From JAGIBJ01 sp032119795 (GTDB lineage: Bacteria > Actinomycetota > Thermoleophilia > Solirubrobacterales > Solirubrobacteraceae), in NCBI GenBank assembly GCA_032119795.1, contig JAUMFO010000008.1:465500-529499 (forward strand): a stretch of 64,000 nt of DNA. The letters run 5' to 3'. The notes below the pieces were generated by a model. The model made no database searches, was not told the DNA's origin, and saw only the letters and a list, made by a program, of their open reading frames with translations. A program made the position numbers and the translations under genes. Within the stretch, counting starts at the first letter, position 1, and each line of letters opens with the position of its first letter. Shown one piece after another: positions 25,081-34,362 of the stretch.

Positions 25081-25683
25081 TCAGCGGCGCCGCTGGCCGC
25101 CGGCCTCAAGGGTCGTACGGCCATCGATGACGGATTCAACGAGATCAGCGGCATCACTGACGAGCCTGGCGACCTCGGCCGGCGGCTCGCTGAATCTGCC
25201 GAGCACCCAGGCCGAGACGATCTCGGGATCGGTCGAGTCGGGCCGAGAGACGCCGATGCGAATACGGCCGAAGTCGGGCGTGCCGAGCTGGGCCTTCATC
25301 GACTTGAGGCCGTTGTGGCCGGCCATTCCGCCGCCGAGACGCGCGCGCAGATCACCGAACTTCAGGTCGATCTCGTCGTGGATCGCGATCACGTGATCGA
25401 CGGGAACCCTGTAGGCGCCGCGAGCCGGGCTCGCGGCTTCACCGATCAGATTCATGAAGGTCTGCGGCCAAAGGAGCGCGACCCTTGGGCCGCCCGGCAT
25501 GGTGCGACCCTCGGCGACCTGGGACTTGAAGCGGAGTTTGCGGTCGCGCCTCAGGTCCCAGCGGCGCTCGAGTTCGTCGAGCACCATCCAGCCGATGTTG
25601 TGGCGGGTACGCGCATATTGCGCACCCGGGTTGCCGAGGCCGACGAGCAGCCAATCGGCCGGCGGCGTACCGCCGAGCCGCAT
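25081..25683 (-). CDS. pth: Peptidyl-tRNA hydrolase
   Basis: 200 aa. Releases tRNA from peptidyl-tRNA dropped by ribosomes. Key features: LVGLGNPGAQYARTRHNIG with catalytic His and Asn, FMNLIGEA, and HDEIDLKFGDLRARLGGGMAGHNGLKS with the catalytic Asp. ATG at 25683, 13 bp after rplY, with AAGGA overlapping the rplY stop. Confidence 0.96.
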   Translation of the reverse strand: MRLGGTPPADWLLVGLGNPGAQYARTRHNIGWMVLDELERRWDLRRDRKLRFKSQVAEGRTMPGGPRVALLWPQTFMNLIGEAASPARGAYRVPVDHVIAIHDEIDLKFGDLRARLGGGMAGHNGLKSMKAQLGTPDFGRIRIGVSRPDSTDPEIVSAWVLGRFSEPPAEVARLVSDAADLVESVIDGRTTLEAGGQRRR

Positions 25684-25696
25684 GGCGCGTCAGTCC

Positions 25697-26326
25697 TTAG
25701 GAGGCGTCGGAGGCGTCGCCTTCGCCATCAGCAGAAGCCTCGGCGTCGGAGGCGGCCTTCGCACCGCGCGAGGCGACGATGGTCGCGACGGCGATCTCGT
25801 CGGCGTGCTCGGAGACGATCGTGACGCCCTCGGGCGGCGTGATGCGGTTGAGCAGGAAGGTGTCGCCCAGGCCCATCCAGGAGACGTCGATGGTGATGAC
25901 GTCCGGGATGGCGGTCGGCAGCGCGGAGATCGTGACCTCGCGGAGCTGGTGGTCCAGCACGCCGCGATCGATCACGCCCTGCGACTGCTCAACGCCGGTG
26001 AGCTCGATGGCGACCACGGCCTCAATCGGCTGGGTGAGGTCGACGCGGAGGAAGTCCACGTGGGTGACCTCGCCGCGCACGGGGTGGCGGTCGGCCTGCT
26101 TGATGAGGACCGGAACCTGCTCCCCTTCGAGCTCGACGTTGAAGAGGGCAGCGGAGTCGATCAGCACCAGGCGCAGATCGGCCGGCTGCATCGCAACCGC
26201 CTTGGGCTCCTGGTCGAGGCCGTAGAGCACGCCGGGGATCGTGCCGGCGCGACGAAGGCGGCGCGTATCGCGCGAGTTGCCGACCTCGCGAGGCTTGAGG
26301 GCGAGGGTGAGGGTGTCGTTGGCCAT
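25697..26326 (-). CDS. rplY: 50S ribosomal protein L25 (CTC/TL5 form)
   Basis: 209 aa. Binds 5S rRNA. The first 95 residues are the L25 domain (GNSRDTRRLRRAGTIPGVLYG, VDFLRVDL); the remaining part is the TL5-type beta domain, ending in an Ala/Asp/Glu-rich tail. The rplY-pth pair is common. A TACCAT hexamer lies 11 nt before the ATG. Confidence 0.94.
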   Translation of the reverse strand: MANDTLTLALKPREVGNSRDTRRLRRAGTIPGVLYGLDQEPKAVAMQPADLRLVLIDSAALFNVELEGEQVPVLIKQADRHPVRGEVTHVDFLRVDLTQPIEAVVAIELTGVEQSQGVIDRGVLDHQLREVTISALPTAIPDVITIDVSWMGLGDTFLLNRITPPEGVTIVSEHADEIAVATIVASRGAKAASDAEASADGEGDASDAS

Positions 26327-26390
26327 AGCGGCGGTAGATGGTAGCGATTTCTCGTCCGGGACCGCCCTCTCCCCTCCTGGGGCACCGCTA

Positions 26391-26396
26391 TAAGCT
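26391..26396 (+). promoter_or_regulatory. Putative -10 (TAAGCT)
   Basis: 7 nt before the GTG at 26404; leaderless pattern. Confidence 0.45.
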
Positions 26397-26403
26397 GCAA
26401 GGC

Positions 26404-26676
26404 GTGTTTCTCGTGCGCGCTCCCATCTCGATCGGACTCGGCCTTCTCGCCCGCAAGGGGGCCGAGCGAATGAACGCCTCCGTGCTCAGTCACGTCGACG
26501 GCGTTCCGGGCAACGAGCGCCCCGAAGCCAAGGACATGGCCGTCAAGCTGCGCTACGTCTTGCTGGCCGCCGCGGTTGAGGCGCTCGTCTTCGCCATCAC
26601 CAAGACGCTGGCCGAGCGCGGTACCGAGAAGGCCGCCCTCGCCCTCACCGGCAAGAGCACCTACCGCGAGGATTAG
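26404..26676 (+). CDS. Small membrane-associated protein, DUF4235-like
   Basis: 90 aa. One amphipathic segment near the N-terminus (SIGLGLLARKGAERM) and one hydrophobic helix (VKLRYVLLAAAVEALVFAIT). The size and the pattern of two helices with a central charged loop recall DUF4235 actinobacterial membrane proteins, but I hold this loosely. GTG at 26404 chosen from the TAAGCT at 7 nt and AAGG. Confidence 0.55.
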   Translation: MFLVRAPISIGLGLLARKGAERMNASVLSHVDGVPGNERPEAKDMAVKLRYVLLAAAVEALVFAITKTLAERGTEKAALALTGKSTYRED

Positions 26677-26700
26677 GGTGCCGCGGCGCGGGGAGACGGC

Positions 26701-27021
26701 ATGACGCCGGCGGGCGCCGGCGAGCGGGTGCAGGCGCAGCTCGGCCTCGGCGACGACGAACTCTGCGACATCCTTGGCCTCTCCCCCGTGCAGTTGCTGA
26801 CCGGCGAGGCCGACCTGCTTCCGCAGACCGCCGTGCTCGATGAGCTGCTGCGCGCCGCTGGCGAGCAGGTCAGCGCAGAAGGTATCCAGCGGTGGGTGCG
26901 AGCCTCTGGCCCGGCTGGCACTCCACTTGAGCACCTCTTGGCCCACGACTACGGCGCCTTCGAGAACGCGTTGGAGACGCTGCTGAGCCGCGGCTTCGTG
27001 GTGCGCAAGCGCGGCGCCTGA
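26701..27021 (+). CDS. Hypothetical protein, all-helical
   Basis: 106 aa, soluble. Sequence such as LCDILGLSPVQLLTGEADLLPQ and a helical C-terminal half (LEHLLAHDYGAFENALETLL). It weakly recalls the Xre/MbcA/ParS antitoxin partner domain, but no DNA-binding domain or toxin gene (RES) is adjacent, so I leave it unnamed. ATG at 26701 with GGGGAG at 26689-26694; 24 bp after the previous gene and probably cotranscribed. Confidence 0.6.
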   Translation: MTPAGAGERVQAQLGLGDDELCDILGLSPVQLLTGEADLLPQTAVLDELLRAAGEQVSAEGIQRWVRASGPAGTPLEHLLAHDYGAFENALETLLSRGFVVRKRGA

Positions 27022-27132
27022 GCGACTCCGGCACCGGGCGCAACCAGACCCCTCGAGCGAGGGTGACCCGTTTCCAGCCCTGAGGCGGTAGTACCGGACG
27101 CCTGCACCCGAGAAGCTTGCGCGATGAACCCG

Positions 27133-27138
27133 TACGAT
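27133..27138 (+). promoter_or_regulatory. Putative -10 (TACGAT) of the Ser/Thr kinase gene
   Basis: 6 nt before the GTG at 27145; leaderless pattern. Confidence 0.45.
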
Positions 27139-27144
27139 TCGGGC

Positions 27145-29067
27145 GTGCCCGTTCCCGGGAGTGTCGTCGGCGATTGGAAGCTCGCCCGTGAGCTTGGCCG
27201 GGGCACGACCTCGATCGTCTTCGCAGCGTCGCGCGTCGTCGGCGACGACGACGACGTGGGCGAGGTGGCGCTAAAGCTCGCGCTTCCCGGCACGCTGCGC
27301 GACCAGACGGCCGTCGACCGGTTCCTTCGCGGTGCACAGGCCCAGCGGACGCTGGCGGCAACCGCCGAAGGCGTCTTGCCGGTGCTCGACCTCGGCACCG
27401 ACCAGCTCGCCGGGCCCTACCTCGTCACGCCGCTGGTGGCCGGACCCACGCTTGGCGCTGCACTGGCGCGGCGTGAGCTGCCCGTGTCGCGAGCACTCGC
27501 GGCGATCAGCGACGTCGGCGAGGTGCTCGACGCCGCCGCGTCCGCCGGGCTGGTACACCGCGACGTCAAGCCGTCGAACGTCCTGCTCGGGCCAGACCGC
27601 GCCTGGCTGGCGGACTTCGGGCTCGCACGCGACCACGAGGACGACCCGACGATGACGGGCGCCGTCGCCGGGACGCTGGCGTACTTGGCCCCCGAATTGG
27701 TTCGAGGCGGCAACCCGTCGCCGGCCAGCGACCGCTACGCCTTGGCATGCCTGGCCTTCCAGGCACTCACCGGCACCCCAGTGTTCCCGCGGCCGACCGA
27801 CGCCGCCATCCTCTACGCCCACGTCGACGAGGCACCGCCGTCCGCGACCGACCGTCGGCCTGCTCTGCCGTCCGCCGTCGACGCCGTCCTCCAAGCAGGG
27901 CTGGCCAAAGATCCGGCGCTGCGCCCGACCTCGGCGAGCGCCTTCGCCGCCGAGCTGGCTCGAGCCGTGGGCGACGCTGCCGCCACGCTGGGCCCGCCCA
28001 GCCCAGCCACCGATCAGGCCGGCCAGGAGACGGCCGACCCTACCCCCGACCTCGCCCTGCACGACGCCACCAGTGGCCAGCCAGACCACTCCCCCAGGCC
28101 GGCCACGCCGGCACCCCGCCGACGGCGGGTCGTGATTGCCGGGGGCGCGGCGGCGGTCCTCGCCATCGGCGCGCTCGTGGCGGTGACGGGCGCCGGTGAC
28201 GACCCTCCGGCCATGGCGGCGGCAGCGCCAGCAGTCGGCCCCGGCCTCGTGGCCCTCGGCAGCTCGCTGCAGTCCGTCGATGGACTGCAGTCTCGGGACT
28301 GCGAGGGTGCCATCCCGAACGGCGCTTCGCCCGCCTGCTCGCTGCTGCAGCGGACGCTGCCGGGTCGCCAGCTCGTCGTGCCCGCCAAAGGACTCATCCG
28401 CTCCTGGGCCGTCCGCGGAGCCAGCGGCGAACTCACCCTCCAGATCTTGCGGAGCCGCGACGGCGTGACCTACCAGGTCTCTCGCGCCGAAACGGTGAGG
28501 GTGCCGACCACGGGCGCCCACCGGTTCGAGACGGAACTGGAGACGGAGGCTGGCGATCTCGTCGCCGTCGACGTCGCGCCCGGCAGCGCGATCGGCCTGC
28601 GCGACGCCGACGGGGCGACGACCGAGCGGTGGACCTCGCCCGTGGGTGCTGGCTCTGGCCCGGGACGCCGGACCGGCCTGGATCGCGAGGTGCTGCTGCG
28701 GGCCGAACTCGAGGTCGGCGCCGTGCGGACGCTGCCGCGCCAGCTCACGGGCACGGAGGCCGAGTCGGCGCCCGACGGACGAGAGCTGGCGGCCAGTAGC
28801 GCCGCCCTCCCCGACGGACGCCAGGTACGGGTGGCGCTTCGGCTCGTCGAAGGCAAAGTCGTGCTGGACCTCGAACGCGGCGGCAAACGCCGCTCTCGCC
28901 TGTTCGTGCCCCGCGTCGACCCCAAAGGACATGTCGTCGAGCTCCATGCCTTCGAGAGCCCCGGCAACGCCAGCCAGCTCAACTTCGCCTGGCGCAACCC
29001 CGGCGAACTCAAGGACGTGGAGCAGTACTTCGGCCTGGACGCCGAGTCGCTCGAGGCCTACACCTGA
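27145..29067 (+). CDS. Membrane Ser/Thr protein kinase (PknB-type) with unusual sensor domain
   Basis: 640 aa. Kinase domain 8-275: glycine loop ELGRGTTSIVF, VALKLA lysine near 44, HRDVKPSNVLL near 138, DFGLA near 157, and LAPELVRGG. A Pro/Thr-rich linker leads to one membrane helix near 326-350 (VIAGGAAAVLAIGALVAVTG). The extracellular part (350-640) has no PASTA repeat; it contains one disulfide-type pair (RDCEGAIPNGASPACS) and beta-rich sequence. I use GTG 27145 (TACGAT at 6 nt); ATG 27124 is the alternative. Converges with the FHA-HTH gene, a plausible substrate. Confidence 0.88.
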   Translation: MPVPGSVVGDWKLARELGRGTTSIVFAASRVVGDDDDVGEVALKLALPGTLRDQTAVDRFLRGAQAQRTLAATAEGVLPVLDLGTDQLAGPYLVTPLVAGPTLGAALARRELPVSRALAAISDVGEVLDAAASAGLVHRDVKPSNVLLGPDRAWLADFGLARDHEDDPTMTGAVAGTLAYLAPELVRGGNPSPASDRYALACLAFQALTGTPVFPRPTDAAILYAHVDEAPPSATDRRPALPSAVDAVLQAGLAKDPALRPTSASAFAAELARAVGDAAATLGPPSPATDQAGQETADPTPDLALHDATSGQPDHSPRPATPAPRRRRVVIAGGAAAVLAIGALVAVTGAGDDPPAMAAAAPAVGPGLVALGSSLQSVDGLQSRDCEGAIPNGASPACSLLQRTLPGRQLVVPAKGLIRSWAVRGASGELTLQILRSRDGVTYQVSRAETVRVPTTGAHRFETELETEAGDLVAVDVAPGSAIGLRDADGATTERWTSPVGAGSGPGRRTGLDREVLLRAELEVGAVRTLPRQLTGTEAESAPDGRELAASSAALPDGRQVRVALRLVEGKVVLDLERGGKRRSRLFVPRVDPKGHVVELHAFESPGNASQLNFAWRNPGELKDVEQYFGLDAESLEAYT

Positions 29068-29727
29068 TCAGCCGCGAACGATGCCGAGCGCGATGGCGCG
29101 GCGAGCCAGCTCAGCGCGCTTGCGATTCTGCGGCAGATCCTCGATGTCGAACTTGTCGAACAGCGATCGCAGGTGCGTCTTGACGCCAGCGATCGAGAGC
29201 ACGAGGACTTCGGCGATCTCCGGATTGGAGGCGGGCGCAAGCGGGCCGGACGGGTCGACCAAGCAGGGCCGACACAGTGCCTCGAGCACGCGGCGCTCCG
29301 CGGGAGACAACTGCACCGCCGATGCGGTGTCCGTCGCCGTCAACGTCTCCCCCAGCCCATCGACCGGCGCCCGCAGCACGATGGCAGTGCGGCCGACGCG
29401 GACGACGTCGCCGGGGCTCAGTAGGCGCCGACTGCGCACCCGCTCCTCGCCGACGAACGTGCCGTTGCGACTCAGGCCATCATCGACGACGCTCCACCGG
29501 CCACCGGCCAGCTCCAGCCTGGCATGCGCCCGGGAGACCTCTGCGTCCCAATCGACGACGAGTTGATTCTCCGGGGAGCGACCTACCCCGATCGACACCC
29601 GATCGAGCGGGTGCAGCAGCAGCCGACCTTCGCCGTCCCGCAGCAGCACGTATGAGCCGCCGAGGCGATCGGCGGCACGCACCGCCACCAGTTCCTGGAC
29701 GGTCAGCTCGTAGGGACCGATGGCCAC
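29068..29727 (-). CDS. FHA-domain protein with LuxR-type HTH
   Basis: 219 aa. FHA domain at about 45-130: VSIGVGRSPENQLVVDWDAEVSRAHARL and DGLSRNGTFV contain the Arg, Ser and Asn residues used for phosphothreonine binding. A GerE/LuxR-like helix-turn-helix follows at 145-215 (LSPAERRVLEAL, SNPEIAEVLVLSIAGVKTHL). A regulator of this build would link Ser/Thr phosphorylation to transcription, as EmbR does with a different DNA-binding domain. Its stop abuts the kinase stop with no gap (TGATCA). GTG at 29727. Confidence 0.82.
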   Translation of the reverse strand: MAIGPYELTVQELVAVRAADRLGGSYVLLRDGEGRLLLHPLDRVSIGVGRSPENQLVVDWDAEVSRAHARLELAGGRWSVVDDGLSRNGTFVGEERVRSRRLLSPGDVVRVGRTAIVLRAPVDGLGETLTATDTASAVQLSPAERRVLEALCRPCLVDPSGPLAPASNPEIAEVLVLSIAGVKTHLRSLFDKFDIEDLPQNRKRAELARRAIALGIVRG

Positions 29728-29860
29728 GACCCCAAGTTTGCCAGGACAGACCCCGACCCACCTGGCCACCAAACGGACGGCGACGCCCGCATGAGGGGGT
29801 CGGTCGACTGCATCCCTTGGGTGGTTGCCGGCGCGCCAACGCCAGGGCACACTGCCGATC

Positions 29861-32800
29861 ATGATCCTGCGCCGCTGCCGCCTGCTGCTGCTCACCGCCG
29901 CGATCGTGCTCGGAGCGACCCCGGCCGCCCGCGCAGCCATCCCGCAGACGCCCGGCACCGAGGTGATCTCGACGAACACGAGCGGGCTCCCCGCTAGTGC
30001 CTCACAGGTCACCCTTGCTGGCGGCGGGCGCTTCGCGGCCTTCACGTCGACGGCCTCGGACCTCGTGCCCGGCCAGAGCGGGACCGACACGAACGCCGCC
30101 TGCGATGTGTTCCGGCGTGACCTCCTCACCGGCGAGACCGTGCTCGTGAGCCGCGTTCCAGGCGGGCTGGCCGGCACCGACTGTTCGGATCGGCCGGAGA
30201 TCTCCAGCGAGGGGACCCGTGTCGCGTTCGTCACCAGGTCGGCGAACCTCGTCAACGCGGCTGCCTCCGGGCAGGCCAACGGCTCCGAACAGGTCCTGGT
30301 CGCCGACTTGGCTGCCGCGAGCTTGTCGCTGGCGAGCCGCGCCCACGGCAGCAACGGCGCCGCCTCGACCACGGACGCCGGCGACTACGCACTGAGTGGC
30401 GATGGTGAGACGGTCGCGTTCGTCAGCAGCAGTTCGATGATCGCCGGCGTCGCCACCGGTGGCGTTCAGCAGGTCTGGCTGCGCGACCTCAGCGCAGGCG
30501 CCACGACCCTTGGCTCGGCGAGCGACGGCACCGCAACGACGCCGATGACCGATTCGACGCTCGCCCCCTCGTTGGATCAGTTCGGGCAGCGTGTGGCGTT
30601 CTCGAGCGTCGGCCCGATCGTTTACGTCCGCGGGCCCGGCAACTCGACCGTCATCGCCTCGCGGACGACCGGCGGCACGCTGATCGACGGCGGCTCGCCG
30701 GCGATCTCGGCGACCGGCAATGCCGTGGCCTTCACCACGCGGGCGCCAGATTTCGCGCCCGCGGGGACCTTCACCCAACAAGTCGCCGTGCGAGACCTGG
30801 GCACCTCGGCCACCACCCTCGTGAGCCACCCCGCATCCTCCCCCGCGACGCCCGCCAATCAGGACGCCGGACCGCCCTCGATCTCCGCCCACGGCCGCGT
30901 GATCGCGTTTGCGAGCGCGGCGACGAATCTCGGTGCGGGCGACCCTCACGCCAGATCGCAGGTCTACGTCGCCGATCTGCGGCGGTCGCTGCTCACGATG
31001 GCCTCCACCTCGGGGGTCGGCGCAGGCGGCGGCAACGGCGCCTCCAGCGCCGCGGGTGAGGGCTCGCTGCGCCGACCAGCGCTAGCCCAGGATGGAATCG
31101 CGGTGGCGTTCACGTCGACGGCCACCGATCTCGTCGCGACCGACACGACCGCCACGAGCGACGCCATCGTCCGCCGGGTTCGCGTCAGCCAGGCCGTCCC
31201 CGCGCACACCCTGCGCGAGATGTCGACGATCGGCATGGATGGTCGCAACACCGGCCAGCAGCGGCGAGCTGGCGGCAACCTGACCGGTGAGGGCATCACC
31301 GACACCGCCGTCTCCGCCGACGGGCGGTGGGTTGCATTCCAGGCCGGGCGCGACCGCTACGCCGGAGACCCCCTGCCGCCCGCCGCCGCCGGCAACGACA
31401 CCGTGACCTACGTGCGTGACCGGCTGACGGGCGAAGTTGAGTCCGTCAGCCGCGCCACCGACAGCGGCGGGAGGCCTGGCGCGCTGATGGCGACGCTCTG
31501 CAACGGCGATCTGGCGGTGAGTCTCAGTGCCGACGGCCGCTACGTGACGTTCTGTTCCGGCCCTCACGTGTACCGCCGAGACCGCACGCTCGGCGTCACG
31601 GAGATGATCGACCGCGTCGGTGCGACCGTCGCCAGTGGCACCTCCGGCCAGGTCGACATCAGCGGCGACGGCCGCTACGTCGCCTTCGCCTCGACCGCCG
31701 GCAATCTCGACGCGAACACGCCCTACACCGGCCTCGTCAAGCTCTTCCGGCGCGACATGCAGACCGGCACGGTGGTGCGGGTCGATCTGCGCGACGGTGA
31801 GACGAGCGACGCCGGATTCTCAAACCAGGGCCCACGCAACGCCAAGCCCTCGATCACCGATGACGGGCGCTACGTCGTCTTTGAATCCGCCAGCTTCGAC
31901 CTCGTCGCCGGAACCGGTATCAGCCCTGGCTACCCGCAGGCATTTCTGCGCGACCTTCAAACCGGCCGGACGCACAACCTCAACCGCTCGGCGGCCGGCA
32001 ACTACGGCCGCTACGGGCCCGGAGCGACGGGCACCACGCAGTCCGGCGCGCCGCAGATCACGCCGGATGGCGCCTACGCCGTGTTCACGAGCGACGCCGG
32101 CAACCTCGTGGCGGGCAAGACCAACACCTCGGCGGGCGTCTACCGCCAGCGTTTGACGTTCGGCGGCGCCGGCGGCAGCGTCGACGGGGCGCTCGACCTC
32201 GTCTCGATCCCTCGCCCCGGCGGCGGCACTCAGCTCGACAACTTCGCGGATTTCCCGTCGATCTCCGGCGACGGCGCACGGGTCGCCTTCACCGCCGCTG
32301 CAACGAACGTCGTTGCGGGCGCTCCCGCCGGCTACCAGGTCTACGCGCGGGACCTACCCGGCGGCGACACCCTCCTGCTCTCGCGCGCCAGCGGCGCTTC
32401 GGGCACGCCCTCATCCGGTGGGCAGCCCGTCTATGCGACCGGGACGTCGGCCGACGGTGGCGTCGTCGTGTTCGACAGCCGAGCGACGGACCTCGACGGG
32501 GATAGCGGCGTGCAGTCCAAGGCGTTCGCTCGAACGCTCCCGCCCACGGCTGGCACTGCGGCACCGACGAACACCGCGCTGCCATCGATCTCGCCGAGCA
32601 CACCGCAGACGGGCTCGCCGGCGACCTGCTCCCCCGGCACCTGGACCGGAACGCCATCGCTGACCTACGCGTGGCTCGTCGACGGGGCGGTCGTGGCGGG
32701 GGAGACCGGCTCCACGTTCACGCCACCGCCTTCGGCGCACCTCAAGCCCCTCGCGTGCCGGGTGACCGGCTCCAACGCCGCTGGCAGCTCGACCGCGACC

Positions 32801-34336
32801 AGCGCACCCCGAACGCTCGTGCAGCCGCCACCGGGCGTGGCGGTGACCGGTGAGGCCGTCTTCGCGCAGTCCGTGAGCTGCCAGGCAGGTCGGTGGGTGG
32901 GCGACCCTTCGTTGCTGGTCGTGTGGCTGGTGTCGGCGTCGTCGGCAACCGCGGGAACCCCGATCGACGGGGCAACGACGAGCACGTTGGAGCTCGAGGC
33001 GCCAGTCGTCGAGCAGTTCGTGCGATGCCGCGTGACCGTGGTCGAGAACGGCGAGACGACCACCGTCACCTCGGCCCCACGCTACGTCCATCCAGAGGTG
33101 AAGATCGTCCGCGCGCCAGCGCCGCTCACGGCCCCGAGGGTCGGGGAGTCGTTCACCTGCAGCGACACCGAGCTGCAAGTCCGCCCGTCGGGCCTGGGCG
33201 TCCAGCACGGCTACTTCGTGCGCTACCTCAAACCAAACGGCGAGATCGCCATCGACACGCCCAAGCGAAGCGCACCCGAGACCCAGGGCGGGTTCGCGCC
33301 GGGCGCCGCGGGCACGCAGCTCGGCTGCATCGATGAGGGAACGGTCGGCCAGGCGACATCGTTCCGAACCGACGGCGCGCTGGCCACAATCGGCGAGCGG
33401 GCCGTTCCGCCCGCTGATCCGCCGGCCCCAGCTCCACCGCGCGCCACCGCACCGCCACAGGTCGCGTACTTCAGCGAGGAGCAACGCTTCTGCCGCTCCG
33501 CAGAGTTCGCCGGCGGCAACGCTGGGCTGCGGTTCTCGTTTTCGTGGGTCTACGTGTTCGGGAGCGGCGCGACCGCCCGGCAGGAAGCCGCGCCGGCCAG
33601 CGAGCTGAAGGCCGGACTCCTCGGCAACGGGCAGGTCTACACGGGAGCCAGGCGGTTCGCGTCGACCACCCCACCGACCGGCATCTACTGCGTCCAAACC
33701 GCGACCGCGCCGAACGGCGGCCAGGTGACGGTCTTCAGCGCGACCGTCCGGCCGAACGTGACGTGTGTGGGATCGGGCAACTCGGCGGCCACTGGGCGGG
33801 CACCGCTCTTCGCCGTCACCAGCTCCGGTTCCCGCAGCCGCGTCGCCGCGGCCCGCTTCCAAACCCCGGACACCTTCACCTGCGCGATCCCCGCCGATGC
33901 GGGCACGGACACCGCCGTGAGTGGGGCACCGCCGCTCCCAGAACCACCGATCGTCGTCCGTCAGACGGGCGGCACCTTCACCGCCACCGTCGCGCTGACG
34001 TGCGCCGCCGGCAGTAGCGCCCCCGGCTGCAGCTATGCGGCGGTCCTACGGACGGTGGCAACGGCGGGCGGTGCGCGACTCGGGAAGACAGCGGCCCGCT
34101 CGGCGGCCGCTGGCAAGGTGATCGCCAAGGTCCGCGGAAAGATCCGCAAGGGGAAGCGCTCGGTCAACGTCCGGCTGAGACTGTCTGCGGCCGCAGCCAA
34201 GAGCCTGCGCAAGAGCAAGCAACTCCCGACGATCTTGGAGATCGGCACGTCGACCAAGCGGGCACGCCCCGCAGCCGCGCCGGTGCTCTCCCTCAAAGCG
34301 CCGCCATCACCGAAGCGCGCCGGCGGCGAAGTCTGA
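29861..34336 (+). CDS. Large secreted beta-propeller (PD40-like) and Ig-like repeat protein
   Basis: 1491 aa. Signal peptide at 1-26 (LLLLTAAIVLGATPAARAA). About 850 residues of repeats of the form ISGDGRYVAFASTAGNL...VFRRDL.TGET, the WD40-like/TolB PD40 pattern, make one or two beta-propellers. Ig-like modules follow (PSISPSTPQTGSPATCSPGT, TYAWLVDGAVVAGETG), each with paired cysteines. The last 100 residues are a Lys/Arg-rich beta domain (GKIRKGKRSVNVRLRLS) seen in other secreted proteins here. No catalytic motif seen; a surface binding role is inferred. Divergent from the FHA-HTH gene with 133 bp between. Confidence 0.75.
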   Translation: MILRRCRLLLLTAAIVLGATPAARAAIPQTPGTEVISTNTSGLPASASQVTLAGGGRFAAFTSTASDLVPGQSGTDTNAACDVFRRDLLTGETVLVSRVPGGLAGTDCSDRPEISSEGTRVAFVTRSANLVNAAASGQANGSEQVLVADLAAASLSLASRAHGSNGAASTTDAGDYALSGDGETVAFVSSSSMIAGVATGGVQQVWLRDLSAGATTLGSASDGTATTPMTDSTLAPSLDQFGQRVAFSSVGPIVYVRGPGNSTVIASRTTGGTLIDGGSPAISATGNAVAFTTRAPDFAPAGTFTQQVAVRDLGTSATTLVSHPASSPATPANQDAGPPSISAHGRVIAFASAATNLGAGDPHARSQVYVADLRRSLLTMASTSGVGAGGGNGASSAAGEGSLRRPALAQDGIAVAFTSTATDLVATDTTATSDAIVRRVRVSQAVPAHTLREMSTIGMDGRNTGQQRRAGGNLTGEGITDTAVSADGRWVAFQAGRDRYAGDPLPPAAAGNDTVTYVRDRLTGEVESVSRATDSGGRPGALMATLCNGDLAVSLSADGRYVTFCSGPHVYRRDRTLGVTEMIDRVGATVASGTSGQVDISGDGRYVAFASTAGNLDANTPYTGLVKLFRRDMQTGTVVRVDLRDGETSDAGFSNQGPRNAKPSITDDGRYVVFESASFDLVAGTGISPGYPQAFLRDLQTGRTHNLNRSAAGNYGRYGPGATGTTQSGAPQITPDGAYAVFTSDAGNLVAGKTNTSAGVYRQRLTFGGAGGSVDGALDLVSIPRPGGGTQLDNFADFPSISGDGARVAFTAAATNVVAGAPAGYQVYARDLPGGDTLLLSRASGASGTPSSGGQPVYATGTSADGGVVVFDSRATDLDGDSGVQSKAFARTLPPTAGTAAPTNTALPSISPSTPQTGSPATCSPGTWTGTPSLTYAWLVDGAVVAGETGSTFTPPPSAHLKPLACRVTGSNAAGSSTATSAPRTLVQPPPGVAVTGEAVFAQSVSCQAGRWVGDPSLLVVWLVSASSATAGTPIDGATTSTLELEAPVVEQFVRCRVTVVENGETTTVTSAPRYVHPEVKIVRAPAPLTAPRVGESFTCSDTELQVRPSGLGVQHGYFVRYLKPNGEIAIDTPKRSAPETQGGFAPGAAGTQLGCIDEGTVGQATSFRTDGALATIGERAVPPADPPAPAPPRATAPPQVAYFSEEQRFCRSAEFAGGNAGLRFSFSWVYVFGSGATARQEAAPASELKAGLLGNGQVYTGARRFASTTPPTGIYCVQTATAPNGGQVTVFSATVRPNVTCVGSGNSAATGRAPLFAVTSSGSRSRVAAARFQTPDTFTCAIPADAGTDTAVSGAPPLPEPPIVVRQTGGTFTATVALTCAAGSSAPGCSYAAVLRTVATAGGARLGKTAARSAAAGKVIAKVRGKIRKGKRSVNVRLRLSAAAAKSLRKSKQLPTILEIGTSTKRARPAAAPVLSLKAPPSPKRAGGEV

Positions 34337-34362
34337 GGCGCCGACCCGCGCCGCGGCTTCGC

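Noticed and set aside
26701..27021. Antitoxin of the Xre/MbcA/ParS type
   Set aside because: Only a vague likeness; no HTH domain and no adjacent RES-type toxin gene.
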